A program made the position numbers and the translations under genes. A stretch of DNA of 64,000 bases, taken from the NCBI RefSeq assembly GCF_016908115.1, contig NZ_JAFBDH010000001.1, forward strand, positions 186,001 through 250,000. The letters run 5' to 3'. This document shows positions 7,888 through 17,503 of this stretch, in pieces. The stretch comes from Peptoniphilus gorbachii. GTDB lineage: Bacteria > Bacillota > Clostridia > Tissierellales > Peptoniphilaceae. The notes below the pieces were generated by a model, which saw only the letters and a program-made list of their open reading frames with translations, was not told where the DNA came from and made no database searches. Position 1 is the stretch's first letter. Each line of letters opens with the position of its first letter.

Positions 7888-10800
7888 TTACAATTTTTCT
7901 ATTTCAATTTTTATGTCGTGACCGTTAAGGTTTTCTACTTCTGCATCAACATCAGAATTTACTAATTCTTTTGCCAAAGTTTCTGTCTTTATAAATTCTT
8001 CTTCAGAAGCAAGAGCCTTTTCTACTTCTTCATCAGACTTATAAGTTATCTTAATATTATCTAAGATATCTAAATCTTTTTTCTTTCTAAGTTGTTGAAT
8101 CTTTGATACAAATTCTCTTACATAACCTTCATTTAGAAGTTCTTCATTAAGCTCAGTGTCTAAAATTACAAAGAGGTTATTTTCCATAACCACATCAAAT
8201 CCTTCTTTTGCACTGATTTTAACTTCAACATAATCTCTTTTAATTTCAGTTTCTTCTCCACCGATTTCAAGCTTTCCATCGCCATCATCTAATTTAGCAA
8301 GAAGTTCTTTTGCATCAGTTTCTCTTAAATATTTTCCAAAATCTTTAACCTTTGATCCTAAAATACTTCCGCAAACTCTAAAGTTTGGTTTAAGTTCAAA
8401 TTCCATATATTCAGAAAGATTTTCTTCGAAGTCAACTTCTTTAACATTAAGTTCTTCCTTCATTAAATCAGTTAAATCGCCAATAATTTCTTTGTATTTG
8501 CCATCGATAATAACTTTTGAAAGTGGTTGTCTAACTTTAATTTTAGCTTCTTCTCTTGATGCTCTTCCTAATGTTACAAGATCCCTAACTAAATCCATTT
8601 TTTCTTCAACTTTATCATTAATCATATTTTCGTCATAAGTTGGATAATCTGTTAAGTGAACAGATTCTTCATCAGTTAGTGACTTAAATAATTCTTCTGA
8701 AATAAATGGAACTATTGGTGCAATTAATTTTGTAACGCCAAGTAAAACTTCGTAAGTTGTCTTATAAACTGCAAGCTTAGTGTTGTCCTTATCAGTTTTC
8801 CAGAATCTTCTTCTATTTCTTCTGATATACCAGTTAGAAACATCTTCTATTACAAATTCTTGGATTTCTCTTACAACCTTTGTAAGTTCAAAGACTTCCA
8901 TGTCTTCTCTTACAGTTTTTACAAGTCTATTGTATTTTGAAAGTAGCCATTTGTCGATTTCTTCTAGGTCATCATAGCTTACCTTGTGTTCTCTAGGATC
9001 TATATTATCTGTATTGGCATATAGACTAAAGAAGTTATAAGTGTTTCTTAATGATCTAAAGAATTTTGATTCAATTTCACGAAGTCCATCTTCGTCAAAT
9101 TTTGTTGGAGTCCATGGTGGAGATACATAAAGTAGATACCACCTAACAACATCGGCACCATACTTGTCAAATAATTCAAAAGGTGCAACTGTATTTCCTC
9201 TTGACTTAGACATTTTCTTTCCTTCTTTGTCTAGTATAAGGTCATTTACAAGAACATTTTTGTAAGGGCTCTTGCCTGTCATATAAGTTGAAATTGCAAG
9301 AAGTGAATAGAACCAACCTCTAGTTTGGTCAATACCTTCAGAAATAAAGTCAGCTGGGAATAATTCATCAAAGTTGTCCTTATTTTCAAATGGATAATGC
9401 CATTGAGCAAAAGGCATTGAACCAGAATCAAACCATACATCAATTACATCAGGTTCTCTCTTCATTTCTTTGCCACACTTAGGACATTTTAGATGAATAT
9501 CATCTACATAAGGTCTGTGAAGTTCAACATCACAAGGAACATCTTCTACTGCTTTATTTCTAAGGTCTTCTATTGAACCAACTGATTCAGTATGACCACA
9601 TTCACATCTCCAAATTGGAAGTGGAGTTCCCCAATATCTTGATCTTGAAATTGCCCAGTCATTTAAATTTTCTAACCAATTTCCAAATCTCTTTTCACCA
9701 ACAAAGTCTGGGAACCAATTTACTCCATTGTTGTTTTCAATTAATTTATCCTTAAACTTAGTTACTTCAATATACCAAGATGGATGTGCGTAATAAATTA
9801 ATGGAGTATGACATCTCCAACAGTGTGGATAATTGTGAACTACTTTTTGTTTTGAAAATAATAAGTCATTATCCATTAAGTAGTGAAGCACTTCGTGGTC
9901 TGCATCTATTACGAATTGACCCTTCCATGGTGTATCTGTAAATTTACCTTCTTCATCAACTGGCTTTAACATAGGAAGGTCATAGCCCCTTGCAGTTTGG
10001 TAGTCATCTTCACCGAAGGCAGGTGCAATATGAACTATTCCAGTACCATCTTCAGTAGTTACATAATCAGCACAGATTACATAAAAGGCTTTTTTATCTG
10101 GTTCAAGGAATTTAAGAAGTTGTTCATATTCCATGTACTCTAAATCTTTTCCGACAAATTCTTCTATAACTTCAAAGTCATCATCTTTAAATACAGCCTT
10201 TGCGAGTGGTTTAGCAAGATAATAAATATTGCCATCAGCGTGTTTAACTTTTATATATTCAACCTTTGGATTGACAGCAAGGGCAACATTTGATGGTAGA
10301 GTCCAAGGTGTAGTTGTCCATGCCAAGAAATATTCATTTTCCTTGTCCTTTAATTTAAATTTACAAGTTGCAGTAGTTGTCTTAATTTCTTCATAACCCT
10401 GTGCAACTTCGTGAGATGCAAGACCAGTTCCACATCTTGGGCAATAAGGAACTATTTTGTGACCTTCATAAATTAGTCCATCTTTAAACATCTTGTCTAG
10501 TATATGCCAAACTGATTCAATATAAGTATTTTCAAGGGTGATGTATGGATGGTCTAAGTCAATTAGATAGCCCATTCTTCTAGTAAGTGTTCTCCATTCC
10601 TTTTCATATTCAAAAACAGATTCCTTACATTTTTTATTAAATTCTTCTACTCCATAGGACTCAATGTCTTGTTTGTTGTGAAGACCAAGTTTCTTTTCAA
10701 CTTCAATTTCTACTGGTAGACCATGTGTATCCCAGCCTGCTTTCCTCTTAACCTTATATCCAAGCATTGTATGATATCTACAAGTTAAGTCCTTTAAAGT

Positions 10801-10989
10801 TCTCGCCATTACATGGTGTATGCCTGGCTTACCATTTGCTGTTGGAGGTCCTTCATAAAAGATATAATTTTCTCCATCTTTTCTTGCTTCTACAGATTTG
10901 TGTAAAAGGTCGATTTCATCCCAAAATTTTGAGATTTCTTCTTCCCTTACACTAACCTTATCCTTAGATAATTCTTTAAAATTTTTCAT
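7888..10989 (-). CDS. ileS: Isoleucyl-tRNA synthetase, type 2 (GxHH signature)
   Basis: Charges tRNA-Ile with isoleucine in the cytoplasm. At 1033 residues it has the length of the eukaryote-like type-2 enzymes. The first class I signature, normally HxGH, reads PGIHH at residues 55-59, the inverted GxHH form reported for some type-2 enzymes. KMSKS is intact (near residue 593). The editing domain (TWTTPWTLPSN), paired Cys motifs (CPRCG, CPKCG) and a C-terminal anticodon-binding region with a long extension are present. Type-2 enzymes are generally insensitive to mupirocin, and the GxHH form is linked to very high resistance. Expression is controlled by the T-box leader upstream, and a terminator follows the gene. 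Confidence 0.97.
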   Translation of the reverse strand: MKNFKELSKDKVSVREEEISKFWDEIDLLHKSVEARKDGENYIFYEGPPTANGKPGIHHVMARTLKDLTCRYHTMLGYKVKRKAGWDTHGLPVEIEVEKKLGLHNKQDIESYGVEEFNKKCKESVFEYEKEWRTLTRRMGYLIDLDHPYITLENTYIESVWHILDKMFKDGLIYEGHKIVPYCPRCGTGLASHEVAQGYEEIKTTTATCKFKLKDKENEYFLAWTTTPWTLPSNVALAVNPKVEYIKVKHADGNIYYLAKPLAKAVFKDDDFEVIEEFVGKDLEYMEYEQLLKFLEPDKKAFYVICADYVTTEDGTGIVHIAPAFGEDDYQTARGYDLPMLKPVDEEGKFTDTPWKGQFVIDADHEVLHYLMDNDLLFSKQKVVHNYPHCWRCHTPLIYYAHPSWYIEVTKFKDKLIENNNGVNWFPDFVGEKRFGNWLENLNDWAISRSRYWGTPLPIWRCECGHTESVGSIEDLRNKAVEDVPCDVELHRPYVDDIHLKCPKCGKEMKREPDVIDVWFDSGSMPFAQWHYPFENKDNFDELFPADFISEGIDQTRGWFYSLLAISTYMTGKSPYKNVLVNDLILDKEGKKMSKSRGNTVAPFELFDKYGADVVRWYLLYVSPPWTPTKFDEDGLREIESKFFRSLRNTYNFFSLYANTDNIDPREHKVSYDDLEEIDKWLLSKYNRLVKTVREDMEVFELTKVVREIQEFVIEDVSNWYIRRNRRRFWKTDKDNTKLAVYKTTYEVLLGVTKLIAPIVPFISEELFKSLTDEESVHLTDYPTYDENMINDKVEEKMDLVRDLVTLGRASREEAKIKVRQPLSKVIIDGKYKEIIGDLTDLMKEELNVKEVDFEENLSEYMEFELKPNFRVCGSILGSKVKDFGKYLRETDAKELLAKLDDGDGKLEIGGEETEIKRDYVEVKISAKEGFDVVMENNLFVILDTELNEELLNEGYVREFVSKIQQLRKKKDLDILDNIKITYKSDEEVEKALASEEEFIKTETLAKELVNSDVDAEVENLNGHDIKIEIEKL

Positions 10990-11020
10990 CTACAACTCCT
11001 TAATCTTCCAAATAATATAT

Positions 11021-11222
11021 AAAAAAAGTCCCCTCTCAAATGAGAAGGGACGAACTAGCCGCGGTACCACCCTAATTATAGGTAACTATCACTTAATTTT
11101 TTAACGCAAATGCGCAAAGGCTTTTGACCTTTGAGCTCCGAGGTGATCTATAAATTTCTAAAACACAGTTTCGCACCAGACAACTGTTCTCTTAGTTTCT
11201 CAAAACTTACCGTCCTCATCAA
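11021..11222 (-). promoter_or_regulatory. T-box riboswitch (isoleucine) upstream of ileS
   Basis: On the minus strand the hallmark T-box AGGGTGGTACCGCGG lies at 11059-11073. It precedes a terminator stem GTCCCTTCTCA/TGAGAGGGGAC (11051-11041 with 11038-11028) and a run of seven T. Stem I starts near 11221, and the specifier loop reads ATC (11147-11145) followed by A, which matches isoleucine. Uncharged tRNA-Ile should stabilise the antiterminator and switch ileS on. A -10-like TATATA at 11227-11232 overlaps the stop of the Rrf2 gene, so the leader probably has its own promoter there. Confidence 0.95.
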
Positions 11223-11225
11223 AGC

Positions 11226-11633
11226 TTATATAAAATTGTCAATTGTTTGGTTTTTAAACATTTTTATGATGTTTGATTGCATCATTGCAAGTGTAGTGTG
11301 GAATTTGCAGTTTTTTACATCACTAACTTTGTTTTTGTTACAAAAGCTATCCCCTTGCAAGCACCTATTGATTACAATAGGACCATCTACTGCTACAAGT
11401 ACGTCGTACAGTGTTACCTCTTCTTTTGGTTTTTTCAGATAGTATCCACCCTTAGAACCTCTTTTTGCATCAGTTATTCCCGCCAAATTTAATTTTCTAA
11501 GTATTCTAAGAGTAAATCTCTTTGTAACGCATTCACTTTCAGCAATTTGTGGCGCTCCAACGACTTTACCCTCGTTCTTAGCAAGATAACTTACAATCCT
11601 AAAGGCATAATCTGTTTCTTGTGTAATTCTCAT
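11226..11633 (-). CDS. Rrf2-family transcriptional regulator
   Basis: 135 residues. The winged helix (residues 1-65) begins MRITQETDYAFRIVSYLA, typical of the family, with RGSKGGYYL in the wing. Three cysteines, C91, C98 and C109, lie in the C-terminal part where IscR- and NsrR-type members bind an iron-sulphur cluster. Their spacing is wider than in IscR. It may sense iron-sulphur status, redox or nitric oxide; the target is unknown. The SAF-domain oxidoreductase gene lies 35 bases upstream on the same strand, with a -10-like TATAAT (11653-11658) and AGGTGAT ribosome site in between. Confidence 0.88.
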   Translation of the reverse strand: MRITQETDYAFRIVSYLAKNEGKVVGAPQIAESECVTKRFTLRILRKLNLAGITDAKRGSKGGYYLKKPKEEVTLYDVLVAVDGPIVINRCLQGDSFCNKNKVSDVKNCKFHTTLAMMQSNIIKMFKNQTIDNFI

Positions 11634-11668
11634 TTCATCACCTATTGCGAATATTATATCAGATTTGT

Positions 11669-12946
11669 TTACTTTTTAAAATACTTATCTTGTTTTTTTC
11701 TCAATTTCACTATTTCCGCAAACTCATTTAAGGACAAATCTTCATAAGTAAGAAGGCTTCCCTTTTTAATGTCTTTTATTGCAAAGGCACCTTCAGTTAT
11801 AATTCCTATTGGCACATGATTCCCCTCTACTTGTGATTTTTTTGTTTCAAGAGTTCCAAAAATCATTTCTCCACCAATAGAATCAAGTTTTTCACCTTTT
11901 TTTATGTCTCTTTTAGCAACTGCAACAGTTTCTGCAAAAGGCTCTCCCTTTGGTGCAATAGATGCATCTCTTAATACTACAGCCTTAATTATTGAAATTA
12001 TAGTTTCAATACTAGTCAAATGATAAGGCCTATAAATTTCATAGTTTGGACCCGTACCCATAGAAAGGTATTTCATTTCTTCATCTATTATATGAGACTT
12101 TGGTTTTACAACAGCAAAAACTCCAGGAGCAATTCCTGTGGCAAAATCTACAACACCATAAGAATTTAAAATTCCACCATCTTTTTTTAATTTATAATCC
12201 TTTGCAATATTTTTTGGGCTAGTTTCTACAAAGTGACATCCTCTTATGTCTGGCACGAAACCAAGAGCATTACAAACAGCATTAAGTTCAATCATAGTGT
12301 TAGTTCCATCAACAAAAGAAGTGAGCATTCTTGGGTTTATTCCTTTTTTTTCTGCAGCCTTCTTTAAACTTTCTGGAGTAGCAAAGTTATCTAATTCATT
12401 GTTTTTTCCTTTACCAAGAACCAGGACATCAAAACCACAATTTTTTGCAAATTCATATATTTCTACAATGGCGCCAGGTTCGTCACCCTTAGTTCCAGAA
12501 TATATAATTCCCTTTTCATCAGCCATAACTTTTAAAATTGGACCAACAGTCGCATCCATTTCAACATTAAGGCTTACTATATCAACGCCATTTTCTATAG
12601 CTGCAAGGGATAGTTTTGTACCAGTTTCTGTATCTCCAGTACAATCTACAATGCAGTCCACTAGACTTGCTGCAACTAAATTATTTGTAGTAGCTATATA
12701 TTTTTTTTCTTTTATGAGATTTTTTGCTTCTTCAAAATCATCTGTAAAAGCAAATTCTTTTTCATCTATATTTGCTGATTTTATTGCATTATTAAGTGTT
12801 ACTTTATTTCTAGATGAGAAAATTATGGGATAAAAATTTTCATTTTGACTTAATATGGTAAAAAGTGAAGTACCCATTATTCCTGAGCCAACAATACCAA
12901 CAGAAATATTTCCATATTCTTTTAATTTATTTTGTAAGTAAAACAT
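11669..12946 (-). CDS. COG4091-type NAD(P)-dependent oxidoreductase with C-terminal SAF domain
   Basis: 425 residues. An N-terminal Rossmann fold (GIVGSGIMGTSLF, about 17-29) resembles homoserine dehydrogenase. The middle carries GTKGDEPGAIVEIYEFAK, and a SAF domain (about 335-410; AVAKRDIKKGEKL ... IGIITEGAFAIKDIKKGSLL) closes the protein. COG4091 members are often called 'predicted homoserine dehydrogenases', but the typical homoserine-binding and ACT regions are not seen. Several relatives act in sugar-acid or polyol catabolism, so the substrate is open. It stands alone between the HI0933 flavoprotein and the Rrf2 gene. Confidence 0.7.
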   Translation of the reverse strand: MFYLQNKLKEYGNISVGIVGSGIMGTSLFTILSQNENFYPIIFSSRNKVTLNNAIKSANIDEKEFAFTDDFEEAKNLIKEKKYIATTNNLVAASLVDCIVDCTGDTETGTKLSLAAIENGVDIVSLNVEMDATVGPILKVMADEKGIIYSGTKGDEPGAIVEIYEFAKNCGFDVLVLGKGKNNELDNFATPESLKKAAEKKGINPRMLTSFVDGTNTMIELNAVCNALGFVPDIRGCHFVETSPKNIAKDYKLKKDGGILNSYGVVDFATGIAPGVFAVVKPKSHIIDEEMKYLSMGTGPNYEIYRPYHLTSIETIISIIKAVVLRDASIAPKGEPFAETVAVAKRDIKKGEKLDSIGGEMIFGTLETKKSQVEGNHVPIGIITEGAFAIKDIKKGSLLTYEDLSLNEFAEIVKLRKKQDKYFKK

Positions 12947-13028
12947 TCTTCCTCCAAATTTATATGAATAGTTTTAATTTTATTCGCAAAAAATATTTTA
13001 ATCTGAATTACCCTCTATTGCAAATATT

Positions 13029-14225
13029 TTACAAATTATTTTCACTGAGCATTTTACCAAGCCTATATCCAGAAGCAAAGGCAAAGTGCAAATTGTAACC
13101 TCCACAGTCTCCATCAATATTAAGTGCTTCGCCGATAATATATAAATTTTCAAATTTTTTACTTGAGTAGTCCCAATTATTTACTTCAGACAAATCCACA
13201 CCACCTCTTGTAACCTGAGAATTTTTAAATCCTGTTGTGCCAATTACCTTAAATTTTGACTTCAATAATATTTCAATAATTTTTTGAAAATCTGCCATAG
13301 AAATCATATTCATTGCTGTATTTTTGTCAAGATTTAAATAATCAATAATGTAGTGAATAAATTTTTTATCAACTATTCCCATTAAGTACTCTTCAATAGA
13401 AAAATCTTCTAGCATATAATATCTACTGTAGAGCTTATCCACAGTATTTTCATCGACGTTATTTATTAATGGGACTTCAATAAAGTTATCTTCACTAATA
13501 TTTACAGATAAATCTAAAATTGGTGGACCACTAATTCCATAATTTGTAAATAAAATTTCTCCATTTCTCTCATCAATTTCTTTATTTTTTTTAAATAATT
13601 TGGCCTTTCCTATAACTTTTGTGCCACTTAAATGTTTTAAGTATTTCGATTCCAACTTTACCTGAGTTAAGGCTGGCTTTAATTCAGTAATTTTTAAGCC
13701 AAGTTTTTTTAAGATTTCAAAACTCTTTCCATCAGAACCACTTGCAGGCATTGATTTCCCACCAAAAGCAGCAATAACAATATCCGCCTCTATTTTATCA
13801 TCATTAGTAATTACATCAAATCCATTTTTATTTTTTTTGATTTCCTTAACTTCAGTATTAGATCTAATATCTATTCCCTTTTTATCAAGCCAATATATCA
13901 AAATATTTAAAACAGAATTTGCTTTTAGGGTGATTGGATAAACTCTATTGCCATCAGTGGTAGATTCTAGACCCAATAAAGAGAAATAATTTATTAAGTC
14001 TTCATTTGAAAACTCATCTATAGTTTCTTTTACAAAACTAGGACTAGAATAATTGTCCTCTGACAAGTTTAAATTTGTATAATTACATCTGCCATTTCCT
14101 GTAGCTAAAAGTTTTTTCCCAACTCTATCATTTTTTTCAATTAATATTACATTGTTATTTTCATTTTTTGCATTTATTGCAGCTACCATTCCTGCTGGTC
14201 CTGCACCAATAATTATTATATTCAT
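13029..14225 (-). CDS. HI0933/YhiN-family FAD-dependent oxidoreductase
   Basis: 398 residues. The N-terminal FAD-binding motif IIGAGPAGMVAA (5-16) and GKKLLATGNGRCNYTN (about 36-52) are characteristic of the HI0933 (BaiN/YhiN) family. The C-terminal FAD contact GDCGGYNLHFAFASG (about 374-388) is also typical. The biochemical role of most members is unknown; BaiN acts on bile acids, but nothing here points to that. Its start faces the pyrophosphatase gene across a 91-base divergent intergenic region. Confidence 0.85.
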   Translation of the reverse strand: MNIIIIGAGPAGMVAAINAKNENNNVILIEKNDRVGKKLLATGNGRCNYTNLNLSEDNYSSPSFVKETIDEFSNEDLINYFSLLGLESTTDGNRVYPITLKANSVLNILIYWLDKKGIDIRSNTEVKEIKKNKNGFDVITNDDKIEADIVIAAFGGKSMPASGSDGKSFEILKKLGLKITELKPALTQVKLESKYLKHLSGTKVIGKAKLFKKNKEIDERNGEILFTNYGISGPPILDLSVNISEDNFIEVPLINNVDENTVDKLYSRYYMLEDFSIEEYLMGIVDKKFIHYIIDYLNLDKNTAMNMISMADFQKIIEILLKSKFKVIGTTGFKNSQVTRGGVDLSEVNNWDYSSKKFENLYIIGEALNIDGDCGGYNLHFAFASGYRLGKMLSENNL

Positions 14226-14285
14226 AGTATCACAGATAAATTATATCCTAAAATTATAAAAATTTACAATAAATAAGGAAATTTG

Positions 14286-14294
14286 TGCTATAAT
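14286..14294 (+). promoter_or_regulatory. Extended -10 promoter of the Mn-pyrophosphatase gene
   Basis: TGCTATAAT is a perfect extended -10 element. Transcription should begin near 14301, giving a short leader with GGAGGA at 14308-14313. An upstream in-frame ATG at 14293 lies inside this -10 and cannot be translated from this promoter. Confidence 0.75.
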
Positions 14295-14316
14295 GACTAA
14301 GAATTTTGGAGGAATT

Positions 14317-15951
14317 ATGAAAAATAAAATTTATATAACAGGACACAAAAATCCTGACACTGACAGTATATGTTCCGCCATCGCCCTTGCAGAATTAAAA
14401 ACAAAAATGGGCGAAGATGCTGAAGCAATTAGACTTGGCAACTTAAATAAAGAAACTGAATTTGTACTTAAACATTTTGGCGTGCAAAAGCCAAGACTAA
14501 AGACTTCAATAAAGCCACAAGTAAGAGATATAGAAATAGACGCTGCCTATTGTGTCAATCCAAGCCTTTCTATGGCATCAGCAATGGATTTGATTCAAAA
14601 AAATAATATCAATTCCTTGCCCGTTGTAGACGATGATGACAACTTAATTGGAATCGTAAGTCTTTCAAATATTGCATCTACTTATATGGAGATATGGGAC
14701 GACTCTATTATTGGAAGAAGTAATACAAGCTTTGAAAATATTTTAGATGTTTTAAGAGGAAAAGTTATTTATCTTCCAGAAAATCCAAGAAAATTATCTG
14801 GAAAAATGGCTGTAAAGGCTATTAAAAACCAAGATTTAATAAAAGAAGGCGACATTGTAATTGTAGGAGACGATGTTAAAGATCAAGAATCTGTAATAAA
14901 AAAGGGCATCTCCCTATTAATTTTAACAATTTCAAGTAAGCTTGATGATAAACTTTTAAAGCTTGCTAAGGAAAATAATGTTGCTGTAATTTCAACTGGT
15001 CTTTCCACTTTTATGGTTGCAAGGATTTTGCCACAAGCAGTTCCTGTAGAATATGTAATGACAAGAGATAATTTAATTGTTTTTCACAAGGATGATTTAA
15101 TTGACGATGTGAGAGAAAAAATGTCACAATCAAGATTTAGGTCTTATCCAGTTCTTGACAACAAAAATAAAGTTATAGGAAATATATCTCGTTACCACTT
15201 GATTTCAAATTTAAAGAAAAAAATAATTCTAGTTGATCACAATGAAAGAAATCAATCCATTGATGACTTAGATTCTGCAGAAATAGTTCAAATTGTTGAC
15301 CATCACAGAGTTGCAAATATTTCTACATCCTCTCCAATATACTTTAGAAATGAGCCTGTTGGATCAACTGCTACAATAGTTTCAAAGATGTTTTTTGAAA
15401 ATGGAATCAAACCATCTCGTGAAGTTGCAGGTCTTCTATGCGCAGCAATAATTTCTGATACACTTTTATTTAGATCCCCAACTTCAACTGATACAGACAA
15501 ATATGTTCTAAACAAAATGAAAAAAATTGCAGCGATTGATGTAGAAGAATTTGCCATGGAAATGTTTAAAGCTGGTACAAGCCTTGAAGGAAGAAAACCT
15601 GATGAACTATTAAAATCTGATGTTAAAAACTTTTCCATTGAAGGCGTAAATGTAAGAGTATGCCAAATCTTTACAATGGATTTGGATAGCACAAATTCAG
15701 TAGAAAAAGATTTAAAAGAAGCTATGGAACACTTTATTGAAACTTCTGATGCTGAAACTTTTGTATTAATGATTACAGATATTTTTAAAGAGGTTTCAGA
15801 AGTAATACTTGCAGGAAGTTTTAAAGAAGCTATTGCAAGAAAATTTGAGAAAGAACTTGTAGCCGATAAATTTTTATCTGAGGGACTATTATCAAGAAAA
15901 AAACAATTAGTTCCAAAAATTAGTGCCGCAATTTCAGAAGAACTTTCATAA
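14317..15951 (+). CDS. Manganese-dependent inorganic pyrophosphatase with CBS and DRTGG domains
   Basis: Family II pyrophosphatase, hydrolysing pyrophosphate to phosphate in the cytoplasm. 544 residues from the ATG at 14317, chosen because GGAGGA precedes it and the promoter lies just upstream. The N-terminal DHH core has GHKNPDTDS with H10, D14 and D16 as metal ligands. CBS motifs (SLPVVDDDDNLIGIVS near 102; RSYPVLDNKNKVIGNIS near 275) flank a DRTGG-like insert. The DHH motif VDHHRVAN follows, then a C-terminal DHHA2 domain. CBS inserts of this family bind adenine nucleotides and tune activity. It is one of the few plus-strand genes and has its own terminator. Confidence 0.93.
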   Translation: MKNKIYITGHKNPDTDSICSAIALAELKTKMGEDAEAIRLGNLNKETEFVLKHFGVQKPRLKTSIKPQVRDIEIDAAYCVNPSLSMASAMDLIQKNNINSLPVVDDDDNLIGIVSLSNIASTYMEIWDDSIIGRSNTSFENILDVLRGKVIYLPENPRKLSGKMAVKAIKNQDLIKEGDIVIVGDDVKDQESVIKKGISLLILTISSKLDDKLLKLAKENNVAVISTGLSTFMVARILPQAVPVEYVMTRDNLIVFHKDDLIDDVREKMSQSRFRSYPVLDNKNKVIGNISRYHLISNLKKKIILVDHNERNQSIDDLDSAEIVQIVDHHRVANISTSSPIYFRNEPVGSTATIVSKMFFENGIKPSREVAGLLCAAIISDTLLFRSPTSTDTDKYVLNKMKKIAAIDVEEFAMEMFKAGTSLEGRKPDELLKSDVKNFSIEGVNVRVCQIFTMDLDSTNSVEKDLKEAMEHFIETSDAETFVLMITDIFKEVSEVILAGSFKEAIARKFEKELVADKFLSEGLLSRKKQLVPKISAAISEELS

Positions 15952-15970
15952 AATTTATTTTGACAAAATA

Positions 15971-16004
15971 AGAGCCTATCAAAATTTGATAGACTCTTTT
16001 TTTA
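15971..16004 (+). terminator. Terminator shared by the pyrophosphatase gene and pepC
   Basis: AGAGCCTATCA pairs with TGATAGACTCT around an A/T loop and is followed by seven T on the plus strand. T-rich sequence also follows on the minus strand, so it can serve both convergent genes. Confidence 0.8.
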
Positions 16005-16019
16005 TTTCAGTTCTTTAAT

Positions 16020-17351
16020 TTATGCAAGCGAACCCATTGGATCCCATGGTTTTAAATGGATTGGTTCTTCACTATATGCTTTTATTACTTTTTCGTCTAA
16101 ATATTTTTTGTTTATTAGGGCTTGATACATGTATTCGTCAAACCACTCATCACTCATGACAAGATAGCCTCTATCGCCAGCATCTTTTCCCCATGAATTT
16201 TCAACTTTATATCTATTTATTTTCTTATTTTCTTCATCATAATCGCAACCAACAAAGACCATGGCATGTGTCATTAGTGACTCCTTGTAGTCTAATCTTT
16301 CTTCCTTTGACAAGTCATATTCTACATTTAGTAAATCAAAAATTTTTAAAGTTGAAAGGTCTAAATTTGCTCCCTTTCTGTAGAAGAATTGTGCAACATC
16401 ACAGCCAAACCAAACTGGCTCACCATCTTTTAGTTGTTTTAAAATTCCGTCTTTCATAACTTCTACTGGCACATTTACATACCTAACCTTGTCAAGTTCC
16501 ATTACATTACCTAAAAAGTCAACTGTATAAGATTTAAAATAAGGCTTATCCTTAGTTGGTGCATTAATTAAAGAAATATAATCATCTAAATTTACTTCTA
16601 CATGTTTTTTCAAAAATTCTTGTGGTGTTAAATTTTTGTCAGAAATAAATTCTTCATCTTCATTGCGAACTTCGAAGTCGAATTTTTCTGGTGGAGTTCC
16701 TAAGGAAATTGAAAGAACATCATAAATTTTCTTCATATATTCTTCTTGAGTTTTCTTTAATTTTTCTAAATCTTTTTCTTTTTTATAGGAATCCCTCAAA
16801 TTCTTAGCATACATTCTAAGAATTTTTGTTAAATAATTATTTAAATTTGCTGTTGCAGATGAATTTACTGATTCTTTCATTGCATAAGATGGTACAAGTC
16901 CATATTTTTTTATAATATTTTTAATCATATCCCATTGTCCGCCATCTCCCATGGGGTCAGTCAAAATATGAGAAACAAGTCTTCCATCTAAATCTTCATC
17001 TAAAGTTCTTATAATTGAATCTAAAAAGTAATTGCATCTTTCTAATTTATCGAAAAATAGAGTATAATTTTTTGAAAGTTCAAAGCCCTTTAAATTATAC
17101 TTTCTGCAAAGTTTATATTCCATTAAATTAAGAGCTGCAAACATCCAACATCTTCCAGATTGTTTTTGATTCCTAATTTCTTTTTCCTTTAACTCAATAT
17201 TAAAAGTATGCCTATTCCTTTCGTCTTCAACCCTATCAACAGAAGCTTCAACTAAACCATTATTTACAGCAGCTCTTTGGGCTACTCTATTTGCTCTGTC
17301 TTTATAAAATTTTTCTCTACTATTTTGTAAAAATTCTTTTGTTATTTCCAT
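16020..17351 (-). CDS. pepC: Aminopeptidase C (bleomycin hydrolase family C1)
   Basis: Papain-like cytoplasmic cysteine aminopeptidase, normally a hexamer, releasing N-terminal residues from peptides. At 443 residues it has the usual family length. The catalytic triad is visible: Cys68 in KQSGRCWMFA, His362 in LMTHAMVFVG and Asn385 in VENSWG. The C-terminal tail, which trims access to the active site in this family, ends PMGSLA. It is monocistronic, converging on the pyrophosphatase gene. Confidence 0.95.
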   Translation of the reverse strand: MEITKEFLQNSREKFYKDRANRVAQRAAVNNGLVEASVDRVEDERNRHTFNIELKEKEIRNQKQSGRCWMFAALNLMEYKLCRKYNLKGFELSKNYTLFFDKLERCNYFLDSIIRTLDEDLDGRLVSHILTDPMGDGGQWDMIKNIIKKYGLVPSYAMKESVNSSATANLNNYLTKILRMYAKNLRDSYKKEKDLEKLKKTQEEYMKKIYDVLSISLGTPPEKFDFEVRNEDEEFISDKNLTPQEFLKKHVEVNLDDYISLINAPTKDKPYFKSYTVDFLGNVMELDKVRYVNVPVEVMKDGILKQLKDGEPVWFGCDVAQFFYRKGANLDLSTLKIFDLLNVEYDLSKEERLDYKESLMTHAMVFVGCDYDEENKKINRYKVENSWGKDAGDRGYLVMSDEWFDEYMYQALINKKYLDEKVIKAYSEEPIHLKPWDPMGSLA

Positions 17352-17448
17352 TAAATCATCCTCTTTATAAATAAATTTTTTATATTAAAAATTAACTTAC
17401 TTTTATATTATACTCTTCTTTTAAAATTTTAAAAAATAACATTTATAT

Positions 17449-17476
17449 GAAAAAGAGACTCTAATAAAAGAGTCTC
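17449..17476 (-). terminator. Terminator after the His-rich protein gene
   Basis: A perfect 7-bp stem GAGACTC/GAGTCTC (17455-17461 with 17470-17476) is followed on the minus strand by TTTTTC. Confidence 0.75.
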
Positions 17477-17503
17477 AAATATTAAAAAAAGCACATTTCT
17501 TAT

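Noticed and set aside
12246-12833. 195-codon open frame on the plus strand
   Set aside because: It lies entirely opposite the SAF-domain oxidoreductase gene, has no ribosome site and its product is a low-complexity Ser/Phe-rich sequence typical of antisense frames.
14293-14316. Earlier ATG for the Mn-pyrophosphatase
   Set aside because: It falls inside the extended -10 element and before the predicted transcript start; GGAGGA marks the ATG at 14317.
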